Assembly (NCBI GenBank): GCA_017302455.1
Contig: JAFLDO010000043.1
Coordinates: 1-39,730, forward strand
Length of the DNA: 39,730 bases
Source of the DNA: Accumulibacter sp.
GTDB lineage: Bacteria; Pseudomonadota; Gammaproteobacteria; Burkholderiales; Rhodocyclaceae
Direction: 5' to 3'
Shown here: positions 23,774 to 31,704 of the stretch, piece after piece
Numbering within the stretch: the first letter of the stretch is position 1
Layout of the letters: every line of letters starts with the position of its first letter
Program-made: the position numbers and the translations under genes
Notes under the pieces: generated by a model
The model's database searches: none
What the model saw: the letters and a program-made list of their open reading frames with translations, nothing else
Told to the model about the DNA's origin: nothing

Positions 23774-25021
23774 GTGCGCATACTCGTCGTTAGCCAGTAT
23801 TTCTGGCCCGAAAACTTCCGGGTCAACGATCTCGTGTCGGAACTGGGTACCAGGGGCCATCAGGTAACCGTGCTCACGGGTTACCCCAACTATCCTTCCG
23901 GCGAGGTTTTCCCGGAGTTCCGCAGCAACCCGGCCGACTATTCCGAGTATGCGGCGGCAAAGGTCGTGCGCGTGCCGCTGCTGCCGCGGGGAAGCGGCGG
24001 GTTGCGTCTCCTGCTCAATTACCTGAGCTTCGCGCTGAGCGCCAGCGTGCTCGGGGCATGGAGACTCCGGGGGCAGATTTTTGACGTGATATTCGTTTTC
24101 GAGCCGTCACCAATCACCGTGGGTTTGCCGGCCGTGCTGTTGCGGGCGTTGAAGCGGGCTCCCGTGGCCTTCTGGGTTCTCGACCTGTGGCCGGAAACGC
24201 TGGAGGCATTGGGTGTGGTGCGTTCGCCTGCCGTCATCAAGCTCGTCGGCCGACTGGTATCCTTTATCTACAATCGCTGTGATCTGGTGCTGGCACAGTC
24301 GAGAAGCTTCATCCCGCAAATCCGGAAATACTGCGCTGGCGACAAGCGTGTGGAGTATTTCCCGAGTTGGTCCGATTCGGACTTCGCTCTTTCGGCCGTG
24401 CAGCCCGCCGCCGAGGTGCCGGCTGCCGAGGGCGTGTTCAGCGTCATGTTTGCCGGCAACATGGGTGACGCCCAGGATTTTCCGGCAATCCTCGACGCGG
24501 CGGAGATCGTGAAGCACGACCGGAAGGTCCGCTGGCTGATCGTCGGCGATGGCCGGGCGTCCGGGTGGGTCAAGGCAGAGGTGGAGCGGCGCGGTCTGGG
24601 CGAGAGTTTCCTCTTGCTGGGGCGGCACCCGGTCGAGCGCATGCCTTCCTTCTACAAGCACGCCGACGCACTCCTCATGTCGCTGCAGGACAAGCCGATC
24701 TTTGCCATGACCATCCCGGGCAAGCTGCAGTCCTATCTGGCGGCCGGGATTCCCGTCCTTGCCATGCTCAATGGCGAGGGAGCCGACATCGTCCGTCGTT
24801 GCGGCGCTGGAGTGGCGTGCCCGGCCGGGGATGGGCGGGCGCTGGCGGCGGCGGTGCGCGAACTCGCCGGCAGGCAACGCCAAGAGTTGATGGCTATGGG
24901 CGCGCGCGGCGCGGTGCTGAGCCAGACGGAATTCGACCGGGCGACACTGATATCGCGCCTGCTGTCCGCGTTCACCTGCCTCGCGGAAGGCAGGCCGGAG
25001 TGGCAGGAGGTCAGCGAATGA
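23774..25021 (+). CDS. wbuB: Family 4 glycosyltransferase, WbuB-like (probable L-FucNAc/FucNAm transferase)
   Basis: A 415-residue GT-B enzyme of the WbuB family, which normally sits directly after fnlABC and transfers L-FucNAc. The start is a GTG (VRILVVSQYFWPENFRVNDL), and YPNYPSGEVFPEF near residue 40 is a signature of the family. The donor domain has FAGNMGDAQDFPAILDAA and the KLQSYLAAGIPVLAM region. Since the wbuXYZ genes are upstream, the donor may be UDP-L-FucNAm, or amidination may occur before or after transfer. It overlaps the next gene by 4 bases (ATGA at 25018). Confidence 0.87.
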   Translation: MRILVVSQYFWPENFRVNDLVSELGTRGHQVTVLTGYPNYPSGEVFPEFRSNPADYSEYAAAKVVRVPLLPRGSGGLRLLLNYLSFALSASVLGAWRLRGQIFDVIFVFEPSPITVGLPAVLLRALKRAPVAFWVLDLWPETLEALGVVRSPAVIKLVGRLVSFIYNRCDLVLAQSRSFIPQIRKYCAGDKRVEYFPSWSDSDFALSAVQPAAEVPAAEGVFSVMFAGNMGDAQDFPAILDAAEIVKHDRKVRWLIVGDGRASGWVKAEVERRGLGESFLLLGRHPVERMPSFYKHADALLMSLQDKPIFAMTIPGKLQSYLAAGIPVLAMLNGEGADIVRRCGAGVACPAGDGRALAAAVRELAGRQRQELMAMGARGAVLSQTEFDRATLISRLLSAFTCLAEGRPEWQEVSE

Positions 25022-25983
25022 TCCTGGTCACCGGGGCGACGGGTTTCGTCGGCAGAGCATTGTGCGCGGCCTTGATCAGGAGTGGCTCGATCAGGATCGC
25101 CGTCCGCAATACGGCAGGCGAAAGCCCGGCCGACGGTGTGGACGTCGTGCGGGGAGAATTGTCGGCCACTGCCGATTGGTCGGCAGCGATGGCCGGGGTC
25201 GTCGCGGTGGTGCACTGCGCTGCACGCGTACACGTTATGAACGATGATGCCGTGGATCCGCTGGCCGAGTTCCGGCGCATCAACGTCGAGGGCAGCCTGC
25301 AATTGGCGAGACAGGCGGCGGCAGCCGGCGTCAGGCGCTTCGTCTTTCTCAGCTCGATCAAGGTCAACGGCGAGCAGACCGACCCAGGCAGGCCTTTCAC
25401 GGCCGATCAGGCGCCCGGCCCCCTCGACCCCTACGGCATTTCCAAGATGGAGGCCGAAGCGGCCCTGCGCGCCCTGGCTCGCGAAACCGGGATGGCGGTG
25501 GTCATCATCCGTCCGCCCCTGGTCTATGGGCCGGCGGTGAAGGGCAATTTCCTGGCGATGATGCGTGCACTCTGGCGCGGTATCCCCTTGCCGCTGGGCG
25601 CCGTAACGGCCAATCGGCGGAGTCTGGTCGCGCTGGATAATCTTGTCGACCTGATCGTGACCTGCATCGCCCATCCGGCGGCGGCCAACCAGACCTTTCT
25701 CGTCTCCGACGCCGAAGACCTGTCGACGGCGGCTTTGCTGCGGCGGATGGGCCAGGCACTGGGGCGGCCGGCGCGACTGCTGCCGGTACCGGTTGGCATT
25801 TTGCGTCTGGCAGCGACGCTGCTCGGACGACCCGGGATCGCGCAGCGCCTCTGTGGGTCACTCGAGGTAGACATCGACAAAACACGGCACCTCCTCGGCT
25901 GGTCGCCGCCGCTCAGCGTTGACCAGGGTTTGCAGCGCACTGCAGCGCACTGGATGACGGCGCCGCAGAGTGCGCGTCGCTAG
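25018..25983 (+). CDS. NAD-dependent nucleotide-sugar 4-reductase/epimerase, WbpV/WreQ-like
   Basis: A 321-residue extended short-chain dehydrogenase with the Rossmann motif VTGATGFVG (residues 4-12), FLSSIKVNGE and the active-site Tyr-Lys in DPYGISKMEAE. Order and sequence type match WbpV of Pseudomonas O-antigens and WreQ of Rhizobium, which reduce the 4-keto product of a WbpM-type dehydratase to UDP-QuiNAc. A UDP-GlcNAc 4-epimerase role (WbpK-like, giving FucNAc) is the alternative. It is coupled to wbuB by a 4-base overlap and precedes the phosphoglycosyl transferase. Confidence 0.82.
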   Translation: MILVTGATGFVGRALCAALIRSGSIRIAVRNTAGESPADGVDVVRGELSATADWSAAMAGVVAVVHCAARVHVMNDDAVDPLAEFRRINVEGSLQLARQAAAAGVRRFVFLSSIKVNGEQTDPGRPFTADQAPGPLDPYGISKMEAEAALRALARETGMAVVIIRPPLVYGPAVKGNFLAMMRALWRGIPLPLGAVTANRRSLVALDNLVDLIVTCIAHPAAANQTFLVSDAEDLSTAALLRRMGQALGRPARLLPVPVGILRLAATLLGRPGIAQRLCGSLEVDIDKTRHLLGWSPPLSVDQGLQRTAAHWMTAPQSARR

Positions 25984-26004
25984 CGTGGTTTTCGTTTTCG
26001 GGCG

Positions 26005-26571
26005 ATGTCGATGAAGCGCTTTTTCGATCTGCTGCTCGGTCTGTGCACCGCTACCGTTCTCGCCTTGCCCATTCTGATCGTTGCCGTCCTCGTGCGCCTC
26101 ACTTCGAGGGGGCCGGCCCTGTACTGGTCGGATCGCGTGGGCAAGGGGAATGCCATCTTCCGGATGCCGAAGTTTCGCAGCATGCGCGTCGGTGCACCGA
26201 CCGTAGCCACGCATTTGCTGCAGAATCCGGAGGCATACCTGACGCCGATCGGCTCTTTCCTGCGGCGATCCAGCCTCGACGAATTACCTCAGTTGTGGAG
26301 CATCCTTGTGGGTGACATGAGTTTTGTCGGGCCACGACCGGCGTTGTTCAATCAGCAGGATCTGGTCGCCCTGCGTACCGAGTATGGGGTGCATCGCTTG
26401 CTGCCCGGGTTGACGGGCTGGGCTCAGGTTAACGGCCGCGATGAATTGCCGATTCCCGAAAAGGTCAGGCTGGATGTCGAATACTTGCAGCGCGCCTCGC
26501 TGACGTTCGATATTCACATCCTCTGGCTGACCGCCGTCAAGGTTCTCAGGCGTGAAGGCGTGTCGCACTGA
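26005..26571 (+). CDS. Short polyisoprenyl-phosphate sugar-1-phosphate transferase
   Basis: A 188-residue monotopic phosphoglycosyl transferase of the PglC/WreU type, which loads the first sugar onto undecaprenyl phosphate. It has one N-terminal hydrophobic re-entrant helix (about residues 5-30), KFRSMRVGAP, the catalytic Asp-Glu in RRSSLDELPQLW, GDMSFVGPRPAL and PGLTGWAQVNGRDELP. Together with the WbpV/WreQ-like enzyme before it and the WbpM-type dehydratase after it, it forms an initiation module, probably for QuiNAc-1-P or FucNAc-1-P. The 111 bases up to the next gene show no clear terminator. Confidence 0.88.
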   Translation: MSMKRFFDLLLGLCTATVLALPILIVAVLVRLTSRGPALYWSDRVGKGNAIFRMPKFRSMRVGAPTVATHLLQNPEAYLTPIGSFLRRSSLDELPQLWSILVGDMSFVGPRPALFNQQDLVALRTEYGVHRLLPGLTGWAQVNGRDELPIPEKVRLDVEYLQRASLTFDIHILWLTAVKVLRREGVSH

Positions 26572-26682
26572 CGTGCTGACAGAGAATGATCGAGATTATG
26601 GTGCGGAATGAACGATAATGTGTGATCGGCCGGCTTCTACGACAGCACAGCCGGTGTCAGGGAATCACCGGGATTTGCGCAG

Positions 26683-28614
26683 ATGATGAAAGCCTTCTTG
26701 TCCCTGTCGCGTGGCCGCAAGCAGGCGGTGGCGATCGTCACCGACTTCGCGCTGCTCCTGCTGGCCTTGTGGTCGGCGCTGGCGCTGCGCTTCGAAACGT
26801 GGACTCCCAGCTTCGCCACCTATGGATGGCAGGTGCTGGCTGCACCCCTACTGGCGATTCCCATCTTCATTCGCCTGGGCCTGTACCGGGCAGTTATCCG
26901 CTTCATGGAGGACCGGGTTGTTTTCGTGGTCACCGGCGGCGTGGCCCTGTCGGTCGTCCTGTTGGCGGCCGGTATAGCCCTGACCCATACGCCAGGACTT
27001 TCGCGTGGTGTTCTCGGGATTTATTGCATGTTGGCCATCCTCTACGTCGGCACCGCGAGGTTCCTGGCGCGCAGCTATTTCCTGCGTGCAGAACGCGCCG
27101 AGGATTCGCGCAAGCGGGTGGCCATTTATGGTGCCGGTAGTGCGGGAACACAGTTGGCTTACGCCTTGCGTGCTGGTCGGGAGTACCTGCCGGTGGCTTT
27201 CGTTGACGACAATGCGGCTTTGCAGCGAATTGAAGTCGCCGGTTTGCGGGTTCAGTCGCCCGATCAGTTGATGCCCATGATGGCTGCCGGGCGCATCGAG
27301 GAGGTGCTGCTGGCAATCCCGTCAGCCAGTCGGTCACGCCGGGCGGAGATCATCGGCAGCCTCGAGGGTCTCCATTGCAAGGTCAGGCTGGTTCCCGGCA
27401 TGGCGGATGTGGTGAGCGGCAACGTGACGGCCGACGCCATCCGGGAGGTCGAAATCGAGGACCTGCTGGGTCGCGAATCCGTGGCGCCCGACGCGGCATT
27501 GCTGGGTCGCTGCGTCACGGGGAAGGTGGTAATGGTTTCCGGGGCTGGCGGCTCGATCGGCGCGGAACTCTGCCGACAGATTGTCCAGCTGCGACCCAGC
27601 CGCCTGGTCCTGATGGAGCGTTCCGAGTTTGCCCTCTATTCGATCGAGCAGGAGTTGGCCACGCTCTGCGTGGGCGGCAGTGCGTGCGTCGAACTCGTGC
27701 CCGTACTGGGTTCGGTACTTCACCAGAAGCGCAACGAAATGGTGATGAAGAGTTTCGGAGTGCAAACGGTCTACCATGCGGCCGCCTACAAACATGTCCC
27801 TCTGGTCGAGCATAACCCGATCGAGGGCCTGCGCAACAATGCCGTGGGCACGCGGCGAATGGCCGAAGCGGCGCTGGCGGCCGGCGTCGGCACCTTCGTT
27901 CTGATCTCGACCGACAAGGCGGTACGTCCGACCAATGTGATGGGCGCCAGCAAGCGGCTTGCCGAGCTCATCCTGCAGGCATTGGCGCGAAGCGGTGGAG
28001 GCACGCGTTTCTGCATGGTGCGCTTTGGCAATGTGCTGGGTTCCTCCGGATCGGTCGTGCCCCTCTTTCGCCGGCAGATCGCCGCCGGCGGCCCGATCAC
28101 CCTGACGCACGCCGAGATCACGCGCTACTTCATGACCATCCCCGAGGCGGCACAACTCGTCATTCAGGCGGGATCGATGGGTGAAGGCGGCGAAGTCTAT
28201 GTTCTGGACATGGGGAAGCCTGTTAGAATCATTGACCTTGCTCGCCGCATGGTGCACCTGAGCGGTCTCGAGGTGCGCGACGAAGAGCATCCCGACGGTG
28301 ACATTGCCATCGAAGTGGTTGGTCTGCGCCCCGGCGAGAAGCTCTACGAAGAGTTGCTGATCGGCGAGAACGTCGAAGGAACGACGCATCCGCTGATCAT
28401 GCGGGCGCATGAGCATGAGCTTCCGTGGGCGTTGCTGGCCGAGCGGCTGGCGGTCATGGACGATGCCTGCCAGCGCTTCGACTACGAGCAAGCACTGGCC
28501 TTGCTGGTTTCATTGGTGAAGGAATACTCACCGGCACCGCACGGCGATGGCGACGGCGAGTTGTTATGGAATGCGATGACCAGACCCGGCCGCGGCGAGG
28601 TTGTCGTACATTGA
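26683..28614 (+). CDS. wbpM: WbpM/CapD-type UDP-GlcNAc 4,6-dehydratase, membrane-bound
   Basis: A 643-residue enzyme with four N-terminal membrane helices (about residues 15-115), a CoA-binding-like Rossmann domain (VAIYGAGSAGTQLAYAL near residue 148) and a C-terminal dehydratase domain. The latter has the motif VSGAGGSIGAELCRQ (about 284-298), HAAAYKHVPLVEHNP and the active-site segment STDKAVRPTNVMGASK, where Met stands at the YxxxK Tyr position as in WbpM. It makes UDP-4-keto-6-deoxy-GlcNAc for D-QuiNAc or D-FucNAc, and should supply the WbpV/WreQ-like reductase. It is distinct from fnlA, which carries a 5-epimerase activity. Confidence 0.9.
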   Translation: MMKAFLSLSRGRKQAVAIVTDFALLLLALWSALALRFETWTPSFATYGWQVLAAPLLAIPIFIRLGLYRAVIRFMEDRVVFVVTGGVALSVVLLAAGIALTHTPGLSRGVLGIYCMLAILYVGTARFLARSYFLRAERAEDSRKRVAIYGAGSAGTQLAYALRAGREYLPVAFVDDNAALQRIEVAGLRVQSPDQLMPMMAAGRIEEVLLAIPSASRSRRAEIIGSLEGLHCKVRLVPGMADVVSGNVTADAIREVEIEDLLGRESVAPDAALLGRCVTGKVVMVSGAGGSIGAELCRQIVQLRPSRLVLMERSEFALYSIEQELATLCVGGSACVELVPVLGSVLHQKRNEMVMKSFGVQTVYHAAAYKHVPLVEHNPIEGLRNNAVGTRRMAEAALAAGVGTFVLISTDKAVRPTNVMGASKRLAELILQALARSGGGTRFCMVRFGNVLGSSGSVVPLFRRQIAAGGPITLTHAEITRYFMTIPEAAQLVIQAGSMGEGGEVYVLDMGKPVRIIDLARRMVHLSGLEVRDEEHPDGDIAIEVVGLRPGEKLYEELLIGENVEGTTHPLIMRAHEHELPWALLAERLAVMDDACQRFDYEQALALLVSLVKEYSPAPHGDGDGELLWNAMTRPGRGEVVVH

Positions 28615-28635
28615 AAGCTCAGGAAGCTTGAGCCC

Positions 28636-29547
28636 ATGAGCCAAATCCAGCGTGCGCAGGACTGGGAGATGACTGCGTTTGACCTATGGCAGAAGTTGCG
28701 GGCGGGCTGGCGCCGTGGCGTCGGTGGCGCTGCGATCGGTTTGCTCGTTGCCGGGCTGGCGATCGCGCGGACGCCGCCGCAGTATGAAGCGGTGGCCGTT
28801 GTCCAGGTTGGGCCGATCGGACAAATCGGGCAGCAGAATGGTCCGCTGAGGCTTGTCCCCAGCCTGCCGGTCGAGCCACCGGCGAACGCAGTCGAGCGAA
28901 TCAAGACCGCGGCTTCCCAGTCTAGTGTCGCCGAACATCCCGGCAATCAGGCCTGGATCGATGCCTTGCGCGCTTCGCCAAGCGTCTGCGCCGCGTATCT
29001 GTCGGCGCAGGTTGCGCAAGACGACCGTCAATCCGCGGGCGTTGGCATCCGCGTTGATTGAGCTGAAGGAGACTGACGACAGTGCGGGGAATGCCAGGAA
29101 TTCTGCCAAGGAAGCGGCATCCGAACTGGCAAGACGGCATTCGGAATTTGCTAGGCCCTGATGGCAAGAATGCAAGTCGCCTTGGCGCTCGCCAGGGCGA
29201 AGCTGGCGAGCGCCGAAATGGAAACCGAGAGCCTGAACAGGTTTGTAGCGAATGCCGGGATCAAGGACGATCGCTTTACCCAACTGTCGTTGTTGACATC
29301 CTTGCGTCTCCAGAAGGAGTCGGAGTTCTTCAATCAGGGGCCGATCGTTTCGATGCTCGAAGCCGCATTGAATCCGCCTGCAACGCAATCGTCAGAGGCG
29401 ATAGAGCCAGTTTTTGTCTCGGACAAGCCGGTCTCTCCAACAAAAGGCTTGCTGCTGGCGTTGGGTTTGATCGGTGGGCTGTTTGCCGGGGTGGTTTCCG
29501 TGTGTTTGCCAGCCATGCCCGGTGGCGCGCGAGAGCTGAACGCCTGA
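28636..29547 (+). pseudogene. wzz: Wzz chain-length determinant, two frameshifts
   Basis: The first 140 codons give the N-terminal membrane helix (about residues 28-45) and periplasmic start (PPQYEAVAVVQVGPIGQIG, then VERIKTA) of a Wzz co-polymerase. An extra base at about 29057-29060 leads to the stop at 29059-29061. The family sequence goes on in frame 2 (ELKETDDSAGNARNSAKEA) up to about 29156. A missing base then returns it to frame 1 from ATG 29161 through a coiled-coil stretch and the C-terminal helix (KGLLLALGLIGGLFAGVVSV). If real, control of chain length is lost. The two shifts compensate, so a sequencing error is possible. Confidence 0.8.
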
Positions 29548-29628
29548 CTCGGACAGCTTCCTGAGGGAGCTGATTAACGCGTGCCCCAGCCATCATTGCG
29601 AGATGTCGCCAACCGTTAGCAGGAAACC

Positions 29629-31527
29629 ATGAACACGATCGAACAACTGCGGCTCAGCGGTCGACTCCCCAGCCCGAAGGGAGTGGCTTTGGCGATCATG
29701 GAAATCACTCGGCGCGAGGAAACGACTCTCGACGAGGTGGCGCGGGTGGTACAGAGCGATCCCGCCCTGTCCAGCCGCCTCTTGCGCCTGTCCAATGCCG
29801 CGGCGCGCGGCCGGCCGGTGGTTTCCATCAGCGAGGCTGTGATGCGCCTGGGCATGGCGACCGTGCGTCGGCTGGCAATGGCGTTCTCACTGGTCGACCA
29901 GTATCTGGAAGGCCCTTGCCCTTCGTTCGACTATCCGGGTTTCTGGTCACATTCCCTGTTCATGGCGGTCGCCAGCCAGGAGCTGGGTCGGTTGCTGCCG
30001 GCCGCCTCACCGGACGAACTGTTCGCCTGTGGATTGTTGGCGCAGGTCGGCTCGCTGGCATTGGTCACCGTCTACCCTGCCGACTACGCGAGGCTGCTGA
30101 CGGAGTCGTGCCATGGCGTGGCGCTGATGGAGCTGGAGCGCAGGCGGCTCGGGGTTGACCACAGCGAATTCACGGTCGCCATCATGGCCGACTGCGGCAT
30201 CCCCAAGGCCCTGACGGAGCCCGTCTATTACCATGAAGTGCCCGAGACGTCAGGCTTTGCGGAAGGCTCCCGGCCTTACCAACTGGTCAATCTGTTCTTC
30301 CAGGCGCGCCGCATGGCCGATCTCGGTCGTTCGGCAGTGACCGAGCCCCACGGCAGCATCTCCGAACTCATGCTCCTCGGCGGCAAGATCGGTCTGGACG
30401 CGACGGCCCTCGGTGAGGTGTTCGACCAGGTGGTTCGCCAATGGCAGGAGTGGGCCGAGTTGCTGAAAGTGCCCGTTGGTCATCTCCCCTCCTTCGATGC
30501 CATGGCCAATGCTCCGGTGCCCCGTCCGGAGCAGGAGGCCGCGGCAACCGGCACTCGCCAGGTGGTGTTGCTGGTGGAGGACGATCCCACCACCCGCATG
30601 ATGACCGAAGGCGTGCTCTCGCACCTTCTTGGCTGCACCGTACACACCGCCGAGAATGGCCGGGAGGCGCTCGCCCTCGCTCTCGAGGTGACGCCCCAGA
30701 TCGTCGTCACCGACTGGCTGATGCCGGTCATGGATGGGCTGGAGTTCTGCCGCGCCCTGCGTGCCACCGACTGGGGGCAATCGATGTATGTGATCATGCT
30801 GACCGGCGAGGAGACGGAAGAGAAGATCATCGAGGCCTTCGAGGCGGGCGTGGACGACTACGTCACCAAGCCGGTGAATGTCCGCGCCCTGAGCGCCCGG
30901 ATGCGCGCGGCGCTGCACTACGTCAAGCTGCTCGATGCCTGGGAGCGCGACCGCGCGCAACTCAAGCAGTTCGCGGCTGAGCTGGCCACCAGCAATCGGC
31001 GCCTCGAACATGCCGCGATGACCGACCTGCTGACCGATCTGCCAAATCGGCGGGCCGGCATGGAGTCGCTGGCCCGGTTCTGGAGCGCCTCCATGCGTAC
31101 AGGCCAGCCTGTGGCGGCGCTGATGATCGACGTCGATTTCTTCAAGTCCGTCAATGATCGGCATGGTCACGCCGTCGGCGACCGGGTCCTGCAGGAAGTG
31201 GCCAGGGCCATCCAGAGTGCAGCCCGCAAGGACGACAGCGTCAGTCGCATTGGTGGCGAGGAATTCCTGCTCGTGTGTCACGACGCGGATCCGCGGGCTG
31301 CCCTGCTGGCGGCCGAGCGTCTGCGCCGGATGGTCAAGGCCCTGAAGATCAGCGTTGGCGGCGTGGACATCCAGGTATCCGTGAGCGTCGGCGTTGCGAG
31401 CCGGGAAGCGGGCATGGAGAGTGAAGACGACATGCTGCGCGCCGCGGACAAGGCCCTCTACGCCGCCAAGAATGCCGGTCGGGACCGGGTGTGCCTCTTC
31501 GCTCTGGGCAAGGCACGTTGCGCTTGA
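29629..31527 (+). CDS. HDOD-REC-GGDEF protein, probable diguanylate cyclase
   Basis: A 632-residue cytoplasmic regulator. The HDOD domain is at about 10-285 (LPSPKGVALAIMEI, VVQSDPALSSRLLRLSN). A response-regulator receiver follows at about 310-430 (LLVEDDPTTRMM, with the phospho-acceptor Asp in IVVTDWLMPVMDG and Lys in YVTKPVN). Then come a short coiled linker and a GGDEF domain at about 465-625 with the active signature RIGGEEF and FFKSVNDRHGHAVGD. It should make cyclic di-GMP when phosphorylated. It stands alone, 81 bases after wzz, and could link a signal to the polysaccharide locus. No cognate kinase is in the window. Confidence 0.9.
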   Translation: MNTIEQLRLSGRLPSPKGVALAIMEITRREETTLDEVARVVQSDPALSSRLLRLSNAAARGRPVVSISEAVMRLGMATVRRLAMAFSLVDQYLEGPCPSFDYPGFWSHSLFMAVASQELGRLLPAASPDELFACGLLAQVGSLALVTVYPADYARLLTESCHGVALMELERRRLGVDHSEFTVAIMADCGIPKALTEPVYYHEVPETSGFAEGSRPYQLVNLFFQARRMADLGRSAVTEPHGSISELMLLGGKIGLDATALGEVFDQVVRQWQEWAELLKVPVGHLPSFDAMANAPVPRPEQEAAATGTRQVVLLVEDDPTTRMMTEGVLSHLLGCTVHTAENGREALALALEVTPQIVVTDWLMPVMDGLEFCRALRATDWGQSMYVIMLTGEETEEKIIEAFEAGVDDYVTKPVNVRALSARMRAALHYVKLLDAWERDRAQLKQFAAELATSNRRLEHAAMTDLLTDLPNRRAGMESLARFWSASMRTGQPVAALMIDVDFFKSVNDRHGHAVGDRVLQEVARAIQSAARKDDSVSRIGGEEFLLVCHDADPRAALLAAERLRRMVKALKISVGGVDIQVSVSVGVASREAGMESEDDMLRAADKALYAAKNAGRDRVCLFALGKARCA

Positions 31528-31704
31528 AAGCGGAGCGCCATCCCCGCACTTCCTCTCCGCGGCGAGGGCAGAGTGTTTCCTCGGACGGCGCCGGCGGTCA
31601 GGAACCGGCTTGGCTTGGCCAGTGGCCGCCGTTCGCTGGCCAGCCATGCGCGTGCGCGTGACGCCTGCGCTGCGCTGACCGCGCCAGCCCATCGAAAGCG
31701 ATCC

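Noticed and set aside
22532-23860. Minus-strand open frame of about 440 codons opposite fnlC
   Set aside because: The plus strand encodes a full-length, highly conserved epimerase; the antisense frame has no motifs.
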